Source: Halobellus captivus (lineage in GTDB: Archaea > Halobacteriota > Halobacteria > Halobacteriales > Haloferacaceae). Taken from it: a stretch of 64,000 bases of DNA. Both the position numbers and the translations under genes were made by a program. The notes under the pieces were generated by a model. It saw only the letters and a program-made list of their open reading frames with translations, was not told the origin of the DNA and made no database searches. The stretch covers positions 62,001 to 126,000 of the forward strand of contig NZ_RDQE01000001.1 of NCBI RefSeq assembly GCF_003697845.1. The letters run 5' to 3'. Every line of letters begins with the position of its first letter. Position 1 is the stretch's first letter. Positions 41,380-50,196 of the stretch are shown one piece after another.

Positions 41380-41853
41380 ATGAGCGAATCCGATCGGGGC
41401 GAATCCGAGCCGAGCGAGCGCGAGCGGATCCGCGAGCGAAAGCGTCGGGAGCTTCGCCAACGGCTCGAGGCCGAGGAGAACGAGGGACGCGGCGGCGACG
41501 GTGCCGACGAGGTCGACGTCGGGATCGAAACGCCGAGCGATCCGGTCGAGATCGGAAGCGCCGAGGAGTTCCAGCGGCTCGTCGGCGAGCACGAGGTCGT
41601 GCTCGTGGACTGCTATGCCGACTGGTGTGGTCCGTGTCAGATGATGGAGCCGACCGTCGAGTCGCTCGCGGACGAGACCGACGCGGTCGTCGCGAAGGTC
41701 GACGTCGACGGCTTGCCCGGGCTGGCCCAGCGACTCGGCGCTCGGGGCGTGCCGACGTTCCTCGTGTACGCGAACGGCGAGCCGGTCGACCGGTTCGTCG
41801 GCGCACAGGACCGAACCACGCTCGAGACGGCGATCGCGAGCAACGCGGCCTGA
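41380..41853 (+). CDS. trxA: Thioredoxin with charged N-terminal extension
   Basis: 157 residues. The thioredoxin domain (about 55-157) has the active site YADWCGPCQMMEP near residue 83 and the cis-Pro segment GVPTFLVYANGEPVDRFVG. About 50 extra residues precede it, rich in Arg, Glu and Ser (ESEPSERERIRERKRRELRQ), probably a flexible or coiled helix absent from standard thioredoxins. It is a general disulfide reductant. The start is fixed by the TATA box 28 nt upstream. Confidence 0.88.
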   Translation: MSESDRGESEPSERERIRERKRRELRQRLEAEENEGRGGDGADEVDVGIETPSDPVEIGSAEEFQRLVGEHEVVLVDCYADWCGPCQMMEPTVESLADETDAVVAKVDVDGLPGLAQRLGARGVPTFLVYANGEPVDRFVGAQDRTTLETAIASNAA

Positions 41854-41924
41854 CGCTTCGGGTTCCAACACCCGCTTGCGGTTCGCGACCATCGTCGACG
41901 AGGTGGTCGAGGGGTCGGCCCGCG

Positions 41925-43223
41925 TTACCCGACGTAGTCGAACGCCACGGCAAGCTCGTCCGCGCCGAAGAAGACGAACCGGTACCGCCCGGGTTCGAGG
42001 TCCGGACACACCCGGAGGTCGCCGTTCGGATGGTCGGCCACCAACCCCTCCTCGTCCATCGCAAACGACCACTCGAAGACGTCGCCCGGCGGCGTCGAGA
42101 GCAGTTCGTCGGTGTACTCGAACCGGCCGTCGTCGCTCCCGCGCACGTCGGTCCACCCGTCCTCGGCCTCCACCTCGAGGGTGTACTTGGCGTGGTTGCC
42201 GACGCCGATCGGTCGCGCGGAGACGTTCGTCATCTCGACGCGGAACGGGTCACTCCGCTCGAACCGCAGGTATTCGTCCGGGCCACTCGCGGTCTCGAAG
42301 TCGTTCGGGTCGTCGGAGTCGTCCGTCCCGTCGGAGTCGTCCGTCCCGTCGGAGTCGTCCGTCCCGTCCGCCTCCTCGTACTCGGGATTCACGACCCGGA
42401 GTTCGAGCCCCGAGTCGCCGTCGACGCCGCCGCCCGACCCCCAGTTCACGTCCCCGTCGTAGGGGATGGGATGTCGCTCGAAGGCGTCGTCCGGACAGTC
42501 GAGCGGCGCGGGGACGTTCGCCGGGTCGCCGTCGGGCCGCACGGATCCGCGGAGCGCCGCCGGGTCGCGGACGCCGTCCTCGCCGGTCAGTTCGGCGGTC
42601 TCGCCCCGTCCGTCCGTCACGGCGATCCGAGCCGTCTCCGGCAGCGGGTCGGCCGTGACTCGGAGGAACGCCCCGGAGTGGGTGATCGCCTCGCCGCACG
42701 CGGTGTCCTCGTCGGCGGTGTCGACCACCGTCGCGTCCGCGGTCAGGGTCTCCCCGTCGACGGCGACGTCCGCGAACTCGAGGAGTCGTTCGCAGGTGTT
42801 CCGGCCGACCGACTCGACGTATGCGAGAACCGACTCCTCGAAGTCGGTCCCCTCGACGAAATCGAGCGTCTCGGGACGCGCGTCCCCGAGGAGCCACTCG
42901 ACCGCGGTGCGGTCGGTGAACAGGGTCACGAACCCCGGCCGCTCCGTCCGCCGCCACGCCGGCCCGGAGAGCGCGCCGCCGACCCGATGGACCGTCGTCT
43001 CCGGGTCGGCGTCGCTTCCGCCGTTCCCGTCGTCGGTGCCGGTTCCGTCATCGGTGCCGGTTCCGTCATCGGTGCCGGTTCCGTCGTCGGTGCCGGTTCC
43101 GTCGTCGGACCCGGGGGGCGACCCGCCGAGACAGCCCGCGAACCCGACGATTCCGACGGTTCCGACGGTCACGGTCGTCGTCCCGATGCCGCGGAGCGTC
43201 GATCGTCGAGTGGCCCGTTTCAT
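41925..43223 (-). CDS. Tat-exported lipoprotein with Asp-Gly repeats
   Basis: 432 residues. The signal RRSTLRGIGTTTVTVGTVG ends in the lipobox FAGC. A mature linker of repeated GTDDG units (about 38-65) and a second repeat of DGTDDS units (about 290-310) break up a beta-rich exported protein. The last 130 residues read as a beta sandwich with LEVEAEDGWTDV and PGRYRFVFFGADELAVAF, like surface domains near bacterial immunoglobulin-like folds. Cys residues at about 155 and 205 may form a disulfide. A minus-strand CTTATCC box is centred about 26 nt upstream of ATG 43223. Function unknown. Confidence 0.75.
   Translation of the reverse strand: MKRATRRSTLRGIGTTTVTVGTVGIVGFAGCLGGSPPGSDDGTGTDDGTGTDDGTGTDDGTGTDDGNGGSDADPETTVHRVGGALSGPAWRRTERPGFVTLFTDRTAVEWLLGDARPETLDFVEGTDFEESVLAYVESVGRNTCERLLEFADVAVDGETLTADATVVDTADEDTACGEAITHSGAFLRVTADPLPETARIAVTDGRGETAELTGEDGVRDPAALRGSVRPDGDPANVPAPLDCPDDAFERHPIPYDGDVNWGSGGGVDGDSGLELRVVNPEYEEADGTDDSDGTDDSDGTDDSDDPNDFETASGPDEYLRFERSDPFRVEMTNVSARPIGVGNHAKYTLEVEAEDGWTDVRGSDDGRFEYTDELLSTPPGDVFEWSFAMDEEGLVADHPNGDLRVCPDLEPGRYRFVFFGADELAVAFDYVG
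42317..42370 (-). repeat. 18-bp tandem repeat in lipoprotein gene
   Basis: Three near-identical copies of an 18-base unit (GGAGTCGTCCGTCCCGTC as written on the plus strand) encode the DGTDDS repeat. The period is a multiple of three, so copy-number change would keep the frame. Confidence 0.7.
43033..43106 (-). repeat. 18-bp tandem repeat in lipoprotein linker
   Basis: Four copies of a GTCGGTGCCGGTTCCGTC-type unit encode the GTDDG linker after the lipobox. The frame is preserved on expansion or contraction. Confidence 0.7.
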
Positions 43224-43348
43224 GCCCGCCGATACGACGGTGCCGGATAAGGGCTTCGTGGAGGCACAAACGGCTCTCTGTGCTACCCGCGTCGCCCGCG
43301 GCGGCGCGCCATGCCGATCGGGCGATCCGCTGTGGATCCGGCGATCCG

Positions 43349-44401
43349 CTACGACCGGCCGAAGACCCGCGGGAGGTCCTCCCGCCCGACGCCGGCGGCC
43401 AGCCCGAGCGCCAGCCCGACGCGGGCCTTCGCCGCCGGGAGGTTTCCGGCGAAGACGACGCCGTGGTCCGCGAGCGTGACCGCCCCGCCCGGCGTCCCGT
43501 ACACCGGCTCGGTCGGCCCGGCGGGCCGGCCGGCGACGACGACGGGCACTTCCTCGACCGCCTCCGCGACGGCGTCGCCGATCGCGGCCGTGGCGTTGCC
43601 GAGGCCCGTTCCCTCGATCACGATCCCGCCCACGTCGGCCGCGAGCGCGCGCTCGATCCCCGCCGCGGTGGCCCCCGTCCCCGAATGGACCACGGGGACC
43701 TCGGGAACCCGGTCGGCCGCCGCGGTCGGGTCCGAGGGATCGATCGGCCCCTCGGGTCCACAGAGCGGGTCGACCATGACCCTTCGACGCGGCTCGCGGA
43801 CGAGGTCGGACGCGGCACGGGTGAACGTCGCGACCGGAGCCGACGCCGGCGAGGTCATCGTCGAGAGCGCGTTGCTGTGGCCCTTCACGACGTCGCGGCC
43901 GGCGTGAAGCTCGTCGTCGAACGCGACGTGGACGCCGCGCGCGAACCGGTCGTCGGCCGCCGCCCGGACCGCGAGCGTCAGGTTCGCCGGCACGTCGCTC
44001 GAGGGCTCGTCGAGGCGACGCTGTGCGCCCGTCACCACGACCGGTGCGGGCAGGTCGGTCAACACGTCGAGCGCGTAGGCGGTGTCCGCGAGCGTGTCGG
44101 TCCCGTGGGTGACGACGATCCCGTCCGCGCCCTCCTCGACCGCCTCCCGCGCCGCGGCCGCGGTCGCGAACACGTCGCGCCACCGCACGTCGAACCCCGG
44201 CTGTGAACAGACCTCCCGGGCCGACACCGTCGCGTACGTCTCGACGCCCGGCACCGCCGACACGAGGTCCGCTCCCGTCTTGGCCGGGGCGGCACCGTCG
44301 TCTCCCGGCTCCGACGCGATCGTTCCGCCGCAGGCGACGACGCACACGTGTGGTCGCTGGTTTCCGGGCTCTCCGCCCCCGCTGGTCTCGTCGCTTCCCA
44401 T
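43349..44401 (-). CDS. ansA: L-asparaginase (type I/II family)
   Basis: 350 residues. The two catalytic Thr motifs are GGTIAS (25-30) and THGTDTL (98-104), with the conserved Lys in VVKGHSNALST near 172. The C-terminal domain has GIVIEGTGLGNA. It has no signal peptide, so it is cytosolic hydrolysis of asparagine to aspartate and ammonia. It carries no amidotransferase-type extension, which argues against GatD. No operon partner. Confidence 0.9.
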   Translation of the reverse strand: MGSDETSGGGEPGNQRPHVCVVACGGTIASEPGDDGAAPAKTGADLVSAVPGVETYATVSAREVCSQPGFDVRWRDVFATAAAAREAVEEGADGIVVTHGTDTLADTAYALDVLTDLPAPVVVTGAQRRLDEPSSDVPANLTLAVRAAADDRFARGVHVAFDDELHAGRDVVKGHSNALSTMTSPASAPVATFTRAASDLVREPRRRVMVDPLCGPEGPIDPSDPTAAADRVPEVPVVHSGTGATAAGIERALAADVGGIVIEGTGLGNATAAIGDAVAEAVEEVPVVVAGRPAGPTEPVYGTPGGAVTLADHGVVFAGNLPAAKARVGLALGLAAGVGREDLPRVFGRS

Positions 44402-44694
44402 GGCCGACGGTGGCCGCGGCAGGGGTAAATCGCTTCGCCCCTCGGCAGGCGGGGCTCCAGTCCGCCGATCGACGGTCGGCCCCCGTTGCGCCCTCGAGGA
44501 CCCTCGTTCGGGCCGAGTTTTCCGGGATGTGGAATCGGACTACGAAACACTGAAAGAAAGTCCAGATGGGTTGATAAACTTTTTACTGTCTTTTGAACCG
44601 GTTTTGAAACCTCGCGAAACACGGTACAAGGTGTGAATTACGCCGAACCCTCGGCGGGCTATATGTGGGTACCACCCGTTGGGGGAAACGTCAG
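44402..44694. other. Gap with an AT-rich island
   Basis: 293 bases without a confident gene. Bases about 44530-44640 are strikingly AT-rich for this chromosome. A 35-codon frame (GTG 44529 to TGA 44636, VESDYETLKESPDGL...) uses AT-rich codons unlike any neighbour and is not called as a gene. The right end carries the promoter of the next gene. Confidence 0.4.
44659..44666 (+). promoter_or_regulatory. TATA box of small membrane protein gene
   Basis: CTATATGT is centred about 32 nt upstream of ATG 44695 and excludes the in-frame ATG at 44665 as the start. Confidence 0.55.
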
Positions 44695-45012
44695 ATGTCC
44701 ACCCGTGTCCCCCTCGAACGGATCCCCCTCACGTTCCCCCTCGCGGAGCGGATGAGCCGTACCGTCAGAGCCGTGGCGTTCTGGGCGGCGATCGTCATCC
44801 CGGTCGGCTACCCGTTCCTGCTGTACGCCGGACTCGACCGAACGAACGCTCTGCTCTTCGTTGGGCTGTTGGCCGCGAACGCGGTCGCGCTCGCGGTCGG
44901 CCACGACTACCACCCTAGCTCGAGCCGCGATCACGGCGTTCCGGCCTCCTCAGACGTGCGGAACCCGTCGTCGACGTCGAACGGCGGCCGTGCCGACGAG
45001 ACCGACGCCTGA
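44695..45012 (+). CDS. Small two-helix membrane protein
   Basis: 105 residues. An N-terminal amphipathic stretch (PLERIPLTFPLAERMSRTV) precedes helix 1 (about 29-46) and helix 2 (about 53-68). The GHDYHP element follows, then a polar tail rich in Ser and Asp. Both termini probably face the same side. Not recognised; function unknown. Confidence 0.65.
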   Translation: MSTRVPLERIPLTFPLAERMSRTVRAVAFWAAIVIPVGYPFLLYAGLDRTNALLFVGLLAANAVALAVGHDYHPSSSRDHGVPASSDVRNPSSTSNGGRADETDA

Positions 45013-45046
45013 CGCCGAGGCCGGGGACCGCCGCCTCTCACCCTCC

Positions 45047-45080
45047 GCCGCACCGTCCCTCCGCCGCACCGTCCCTCCGC
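45047..45080. repeat. Tandem duplication of about 17 bp
   Basis: CCGCCGCACCGTCCCT occurs twice in direct succession in the gap before the DUF255 gene. It looks like replication slippage. Confidence 0.55.
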
Positions 45081-45158
45081 CGAATTCGGCTCTCCACCCC
45101 TTCCTCCACGACGCGCCGTCTCGAAGCGCTTACCCACCCGCCCACCCGAGCGTGACCC

Positions 45159-46835
45159 ATGACCGACGCGACGCGGGTCGAGTGGCGCGAGTGGGGCCGC
45201 GAGGCGTTCGCCGAGGCCGACGAGTGGGACCTGCCGGTCCTCCTCTCGCTTTCCGCCACCTGGTGTGAGGGCTGTCACGAGATGGACGCGACCACCTACG
45301 CCGAGCCGCGGGTGGCCGCCAACGTGAACGAGTGGTTCGTCCCGGTCCGGGTCGACGTCGACCGCCGCCCGCGCGTCCGCGAGCGGTACAACATGGGCGG
45401 GTTCCCCACGACCGCCTTCCTCACGCCCGACGGCGAACTGCTCACCGGCGCGGGGTACCTCGGCGTCGACGGGATGCGCCAGGTGCTCGAGTCCGTCCAA
45501 CGGATGTGGGACGAGGAGGGTCGCGAGGCCGGTCGGATCCCGCGCGCGCTGAACGGCGACCGACCGCCGGCCGGCGAGCTCTCCGAGGCGGTCGAGAGCC
45601 ACCTCGCCGGACAACTCGAGAACAAGTACGACGAGGAGTACGCGGGATGGGGAACCGACGCGAAGTTCCCGCTTCCCCGCACCGTGGAGTTCGCGTTGAA
45701 ACGCGACCGCGACCGTGGCCTGCGCACCCTCGACGCGGTCCGCGACCACCTCGCGGACGACGTCGCCGGCGGCTTCTTCAGGTTCGCCGGGACCCGCGAC
45801 TGGAGCGACGTGGCCTACGAGAAGCCGGCGGACACGAACGCGGCGGTGACGCGGGCGTTCGCGAACGCCTACCTCTACACCGGCGAGGAGGCGTACCGCG
45901 AGCCCGCCGCGGCGGCCGTCGACTTCCTCACCGACGACCTCTGGACCGGCTACGGCGTCGGCGGGAGCCTCGGCCCGGGGCTCGGGCGGGCCTACTACGC
46001 CGCCTCCGCCGAGGACCGCGCGGACCTCGACTCGCCCCGTCGCGACCTCACCGTCCTCGCCGGCGCCAACGCGCTCGCGGCGGACGCGCTCCTGGCGTTC
46101 GCGGCGTACACCGACGACGACCGCGCCCGCGAGTACGCCGAGCGGACCCTCGACGGTCTCGAGCGCGACCTGATCGACCTCGACACCGGCCTCGTGACCC
46201 ACTACCGGTCCACGGACGGCGACGACGGGACCGACGACCTCGCCCCGAGCGACCTCCTCGAGGACGTCTCGCGGGTCGTGGGCGCGTACGTCCGCGCCGC
46301 CGGGGTGCTCGGCGAGGGTGCCGACGTCGCCCGCGCGGTCGCCGACCGAGCGATCGAGGAGCTCCACGTCGACGGCTCGTTCGTCGACGGGGCACGCTCG
46401 GGTGCCGGACTGCTCGACCGCCCCTTCAGGCCGCTCGACGGCAACGTGGAGCTCTCGTCCGCGCTCGTCGACCTCGCGGCGCTCACCGGCGAGGACCGCT
46501 ACCGGGCGGTCGCCCGCGAGACCGCCGAGTCGTTCGCGGGCGCGACCGACCGGCTCGGGGTACAGGTCGCCGGATACGGGAGCCTCGTCGGGCGGCTGCT
46601 CCGCGGGACGACCGTCATCGCCGTCGGCACCGAGCCCGGAAGCGACCTCCACCGGGCGGCCTGGCGGGTCGCCGACCACGAGAAGGTCGTCGTTCCGAAC
46701 GCCCACCGCGAGGACGCGTCCGCGCCGCGAACCGTTCCCGAGGGATCGGCCGTCGTGACCGCCGGCGACGCCGTCTCCGACCCCGCGACAACGCCGGACG
46801 AGTTGATGACCCGCGTCGCGGAGACGGTCGAGTGA
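45159..46835 (+). CDS. DUF255 (YyaL/SSP411-like) thioredoxin-fold protein
   Basis: 558 residues. The N-terminal thioredoxin-like domain (1-120) has LSATWCEGCHEMDATTY with C36 and C39 and a FPTTAFLTPDG cis-Pro region. The rest is an alpha/alpha barrel with GWGTDAKFPLPRTVEF, GGFFRFAGTRDWSDVAYEKPADTNA and a C-terminal VIAVGTEPGSDLH. This is the DUF255/spermatogenesis-associated 20 family; it is widespread, but its reaction is unknown. It is somewhat shorter than bacterial members (about 650-700). Confidence 0.85.
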   Translation: MTDATRVEWREWGREAFAEADEWDLPVLLSLSATWCEGCHEMDATTYAEPRVAANVNEWFVPVRVDVDRRPRVRERYNMGGFPTTAFLTPDGELLTGAGYLGVDGMRQVLESVQRMWDEEGREAGRIPRALNGDRPPAGELSEAVESHLAGQLENKYDEEYAGWGTDAKFPLPRTVEFALKRDRDRGLRTLDAVRDHLADDVAGGFFRFAGTRDWSDVAYEKPADTNAAVTRAFANAYLYTGEEAYREPAAAAVDFLTDDLWTGYGVGGSLGPGLGRAYYAASAEDRADLDSPRRDLTVLAGANALAADALLAFAAYTDDDRAREYAERTLDGLERDLIDLDTGLVTHYRSTDGDDGTDDLAPSDLLEDVSRVVGAYVRAAGVLGEGADVARAVADRAIEELHVDGSFVDGARSGAGLLDRPFRPLDGNVELSSALVDLAALTGEDRYRAVARETAESFAGATDRLGVQVAGYGSLVGRLLRGTTVIAVGTEPGSDLHRAAWRVADHEKVVVPNAHREDASAPRTVPEGSAVVTAGDAVSDPATTPDELMTRVAETVE

Positions 46836-46925
46836 TAGGCGCCGTCGAGCGTCGGTCCGTGCTCGATCGGCGCCGACGTCTCGTCGGGCCGTCCCTCCGC
46901 TGAAACGAGCGTAAACGTCCGACGT

Positions 46926-46933
46926 GTTTATGC
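46926..46933 (+). promoter_or_regulatory. TATA box of TrmB-like regulator gene
   Basis: GTTTATGC is centred about 27 nt upstream of ATG 46956. Confidence 0.55.
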
Positions 46934-46955
46934 CGGCACCGGGACACGTTGGGGT

Positions 46956-47762
46956 ATGGCATCCCTTCGTGATCTCGGTCTGTCGGAGTACGAGGCCCGT
47001 GCGTACCGCGCCCTGCTACGGACCGGGCCGACGACGGCGAAGGACCTCTCGCGGGCCAGCGAGGTCCCGATGGGTCGTATCTACGACGTGCTCAACAGCC
47101 TCGAGGGCCACGACCTCGTCCGGAGCCAGGCGGCGAGCCGCCCGAAGAAGTACGTCGGCGTCGAGCCCGACGCCGCCCTGGATCGATTGCTCGAGGAGAA
47201 ACGACGCGAGCTCGACGCACGGGCCGAGCAGTACGCGACGGTCGTCGAGGAGCTCTCGAGCGAGCTCGACGCCACCGACCCCGTCGACGGCGAGTTCTGG
47301 ACGGCCGCGGTCGGCGCTGAGGACGCCACGGACCTCCTGTTGGAACGGATCGCGGCCGCGGAGCGTCGGATGGTCGTCGTCGCCGGCGCGCCCGCGACCG
47401 GCTTCGACCTGGGCACGGTCGGCGAGCGCGTGACCGCGGAGCTGGAGGCGGCGCTCGACCGGGGCGTCGAGGTCAGGGTGTTGTTGTCGCCGGAGACGGT
47501 CGACGCGCTCCCGCGAAGCGTCGGCCGCCGATACAGCGCCGAACTCGTCGACAACGAGGGGTTCTCGGTTCGGACGACGCCGGGCGTCGACGGGACGTTC
47601 AACGTCTTCGACGGGCTCGAGGTGTGTATCGAGGTGCCGCATCCGCTCTCGGGCGAGGAGCCCTTCGCGATGATCGACGTCAAGGACGCCGAGTTCGCCG
47701 CCAGCGTGAGCGAGGAGTTCGAGCCACGATGGACGGAGGCGGAAGCGCTCTCGTTCGGCTGA
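46956..47762 (+). CDS. TrmB-family transcriptional regulator
   Basis: 268 residues. The N-terminal winged helix (1-80) starts LRDLGLSEYEARAYRALLRTG and has GRIYDVLNSLEGHDLV, the TrmB recognition helix. A coiled coil (about 75-105; LEEKRRELDARAEQYATVVEEL) leads to a phospholipase-D-like C-terminal ligand domain (about 120-268), as in TrmB proteins of Haloferax that bind sugars. The target genes are not indicated by the context. The gene to the right is convergent. Confidence 0.88.
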   Translation: MASLRDLGLSEYEARAYRALLRTGPTTAKDLSRASEVPMGRIYDVLNSLEGHDLVRSQAASRPKKYVGVEPDAALDRLLEEKRRELDARAEQYATVVEELSSELDATDPVDGEFWTAAVGAEDATDLLLERIAAAERRMVVVAGAPATGFDLGTVGERVTAELEAALDRGVEVRVLLSPETVDALPRSVGRRYSAELVDNEGFSVRTTPGVDGTFNVFDGLEVCIEVPHPLSGEEPFAMIDVKDAEFAASVSEEFEPRWTEAEALSFG

Positions 47763-47799
47763 GCGACAGAACCCGCAGCCGCGATCGACGACGCCGACC

Positions 47800-48045
47800 T
47801 CACCGGTCGGGTACGTCCGGGTCGATGAGCGGCGAATCGGAGTCGGCACACGTCGGGCGGCCGCACACGCCGGCGTCCTCACCCGCACGCTCGACGCCCG
47901 GCGCGAGCGACTCGATCCGCCAGTCGACGGCGTGACCCGTCTCGGCCTCGTGGTCCGCGAGGGTCTCTCGAGCCGTCCGGAGCCGGTCGTGTGTCGCCTC
48001 GAACCGACACTCCGCACAGCGGACGACGACGCGCGTTCGGTCCAT
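47800..48045 (-). CDS. Small zinc-binding protein, DUF7542 type
   Basis: 81 residues. CAEC (10-13) followed about 20-28 residues later by HEAETGH gives a C2H2-like metal site typical of small haloarchaeal zinc proteins; CGRPTC near residues 61-66 is additional. The body FEATHDRLRTARETLADHEAETGHAV is helical. I recall a similar family as DUF7542, but the number is from memory. Convergent with the TrmB gene. Confidence 0.68.
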   Translation of the reverse strand: MDRTRVVVRCAECRFEATHDRLRTARETLADHEAETGHAVDWRIESLAPGVERAGEDAGVCGRPTCADSDSPLIDPDVPDR

Positions 48046-48141
48046 ACCGGACCGACGGGAGAGATCGGCAAAACCGCTCCGGTCGCTCGACCGCTCGATC
48101 CCGGACGTGGCAGAACCGTTCGGCCTCGCCGCGTCGCCGGG

Positions 48142-48187
48142 CCTCGTCGGGTCAGCCGGCCTCGTCGGGTCAGCCGGCCTCGTCGGG
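48142..48187. repeat. 18-bp tandem repeat across the cbaC stop
   Basis: Two full copies and part of a third of CCTCGTCGGGTCAGCCGG run through the 3' end of the cbaC gene. The stop codon is inside a repeat copy, so a change in repeat number would not lengthen the protein. Confidence 0.6.
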
Positions 48188-48379
48188 ACCGGTCCGCCAG
48201 CCGCCGGAGAGCACCACGAGCCAGACCGCGAGCCCGGCGAGGACGAACACGCCGGCCATGTACGGGACGATCGGGAGGCTGAGTCCGAGGGCGTCGAGCA
48301 CCGTCCGGAGTTCGTAGACGATGACCCCGAAGACCGCGAGCCCGACGAGCAACCCGCCGCGGGTGACGTCGACGTTCAC
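48170..48379 (-). CDS. cbaC: Small ba3-oxidase membrane subunit (CbaC-like)
   Basis: 69 residues from GTG 48379, which overlaps the cbaA stop by four bases. Two helices (about 7-27 and 37-58) are joined by DALGLSLPIVPY. The opening VTRGGLLVGLAVFGVIVYELRT (two parts) matches proteins I recall as CbaC in haloarchaeal ba3 operons; in Natronomonas the gene at this place was named cbaE. It is likely a small structural subunit of the oxidase. Confidence 0.75.
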   Translation of the reverse strand: MNVDVTRGGLLVGLAVFGVIVYELRTVLDALGLSLPIVPYMAGVFVLAGLAVWLVVLSGGWRTGPDEAG

Positions 48380-50196
48380 GCGACCACCCCCGAGGTGGCC
48401 GCATCGAGGAGGCGAGCACCGAGGAACGCGAGCGCGTCGACGAGCGCCCACGCCGCCGGCACGGCGACCTCCGCGAGCGCGCCGACCGTCGCGTCGATCC
48501 ACACGGGATACGTCCCGACGCCGGGACCGAGCAGCCCGCCGTCGTTGATGATCGCCGCGAGCGGGAGCGCGTACGCGAGCACGACGAGGGTCACGGCGAT
48601 CCCGACCCAGATCCGGAGGTCATCGAGCACCTCGGGGGCGTCGTCGGGCCCGGACAGCGCCGGCCGGATCGTCTCCGCGAGCCCGGAGACGCGCGGGTTA
48701 CCCATCGTGAGCACGAGGTTCCCGATGAACAGGACGGTCGAGAGGAACAGCAGCGTTCCGCCGATGGCGATCTGGACGTTCAGCTCCTCGAAGCCGCCGA
48801 ACGCGACCGGGTAGTCGAAGCCGGAGTACTCCGGCTCGGCGGTCCGTCGGGGAACGCCGAGTAACCCCTGCGCGTGCATCGCGTTCGACATGAGCGCCAT
48901 CCCGATGAACCAGAGGACGACCTGGAACAGCCCGATCTGTCGGCTGTAGACCGGCTTGTTGGTGATCTGCGGCCAGAGCCAGTAGGTCGCGGCCATGAAC
49001 GTGAGCGCGACCGCGGTCCCCACGGTGAGGTGGAAGTGGCCGGGGACCCAGATCGTGTTGTGGATCATGTAGTTGATGTTCATTCCGGCGTTGACCATCC
49101 CCGAGAACCCGCCGGCCGCGAACATCAGTCCCGCCAGCATCATCCCGGTGAACGCCGGGTCCCGCCAGGGGAGCGACCGGAGCCAGCCGAAGATCCCCGT
49201 CCCGCCGCGCTGGCGTGCGCCGTACTCGACGCTCGCGACGACGGTGAACGCCGTGAGCAGGCTCGGCAGCAGGAGGAACATCGTGTTCGTCATCGAGATG
49301 AACTTGAATCCCTCGGCGATCCCCGGATCGAGGTACTGGTGGTGGATGCCGACCGGGGTCGACAAGAGCAGGAACAGGACGAAGACGACCCGCGCGAGGG
49401 GGTCGCTGAACAGCCGACCGCCGGCGATGGACGGAAGCACGGTGTACCACAGCAGGTACGCGGGCATCAGCCAGAAGTAGACCACCGGGTGGCCGAAGAA
49501 CCAGAACAGCGTCCGGGTGAGCGTCGGGTTCACCGACTCGATCAGCCCGAGCGACCAGGGAAGGAGGAAGATCAGCACCGACGCGGCGACCGCCGAGGAG
49601 GCGATGTACCACATGATCATGGTGGTCAACACCATGAACGTCTGGAGCGGGATCCGCTCGTCGGGGTTGTCCTCGCGCCACGCGAGCCACGTGCGGAACC
49701 AGTCCGCGCCGGCGAGCCACGATCCGACGATGAACACGGCGAGCCCCGTATAGAACAGGGGATGTGCCTGAAGCGGCGCGTAGAACGTGTACAGAACGTC
49801 CGCGCTCATGTCGATCGCGTCCGTGAAGCCGGCGAGGATGGAGATCCCGGTCATCGTCATTCCGCCGGCCATGAGCACGTACCACGTCCACGTGATCCTG
49901 ATGTCCACGAGCGGCCGGTCGAGGCTCCGAACGACCGCCCAGGTGAACAGGCCGACGAGGAAGAAGACGGTGAAGCTGATCACCAGGAACACGCCGTGTG
50001 CGGTGAGAACCGTGTAGTAGTCGGTGGAGTCGATGAGTCCACGGAAGAGTCCGGTCCGGTGGAGCGTCTGGATGATCCCGAAGATCGCTCCCAGCGTGAG
50101 CGCCAGGAAGGACCCGAGGAACGCCGACCGAACGACCTTGGCCTCCTCCGGGAACCTATCGAGGAACGTCTCCTCCGCCTCGAGCGCGTCGCTCAT
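48376..50196 (-). CDS. cbaA: Cytochrome ba3 oxidase subunit I
   Basis: 606 residues with about 13-14 helices. Heme-copper ligands are recognisable: LTAHGVFL (low-spin heme His), GHPVVYFWLMPAYLLWY (CuB His with the Tyr in helix VI), TPVGIHHQYLDPG (CuB His pair) and VPGHFHLTVGTAVA (heme a3 and b His). The short, divergent sequence without the bacterial A-family K and D channel motifs marks it as a B-type oxidase. It reduces oxygen to water and pumps protons. The start overlaps the cbaB stop (ATGA). Confidence 0.94.
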   Translation of the reverse strand: MSDALEAEETFLDRFPEEAKVVRSAFLGSFLALTLGAIFGIIQTLHRTGLFRGLIDSTDYYTVLTAHGVFLVISFTVFFLVGLFTWAVVRSLDRPLVDIRITWTWYVLMAGGMTMTGISILAGFTDAIDMSADVLYTFYAPLQAHPLFYTGLAVFIVGSWLAGADWFRTWLAWREDNPDERIPLQTFMVLTTMIMWYIASSAVAASVLIFLLPWSLGLIESVNPTLTRTLFWFFGHPVVYFWLMPAYLLWYTVLPSIAGGRLFSDPLARVVFVLFLLLSTPVGIHHQYLDPGIAEGFKFISMTNTMFLLLPSLLTAFTVVASVEYGARQRGGTGIFGWLRSLPWRDPAFTGMMLAGLMFAAGGFSGMVNAGMNINYMIHNTIWVPGHFHLTVGTAVALTFMAATYWLWPQITNKPVYSRQIGLFQVVLWFIGMALMSNAMHAQGLLGVPRRTAEPEYSGFDYPVAFGGFEELNVQIAIGGTLLFLSTVLFIGNLVLTMGNPRVSGLAETIRPALSGPDDAPEVLDDLRIWVGIAVTLVVLAYALPLAAIINDGGLLGPGVGTYPVWIDATVGALAEVAVPAAWALVDALAFLGARLLDAATSGVVA

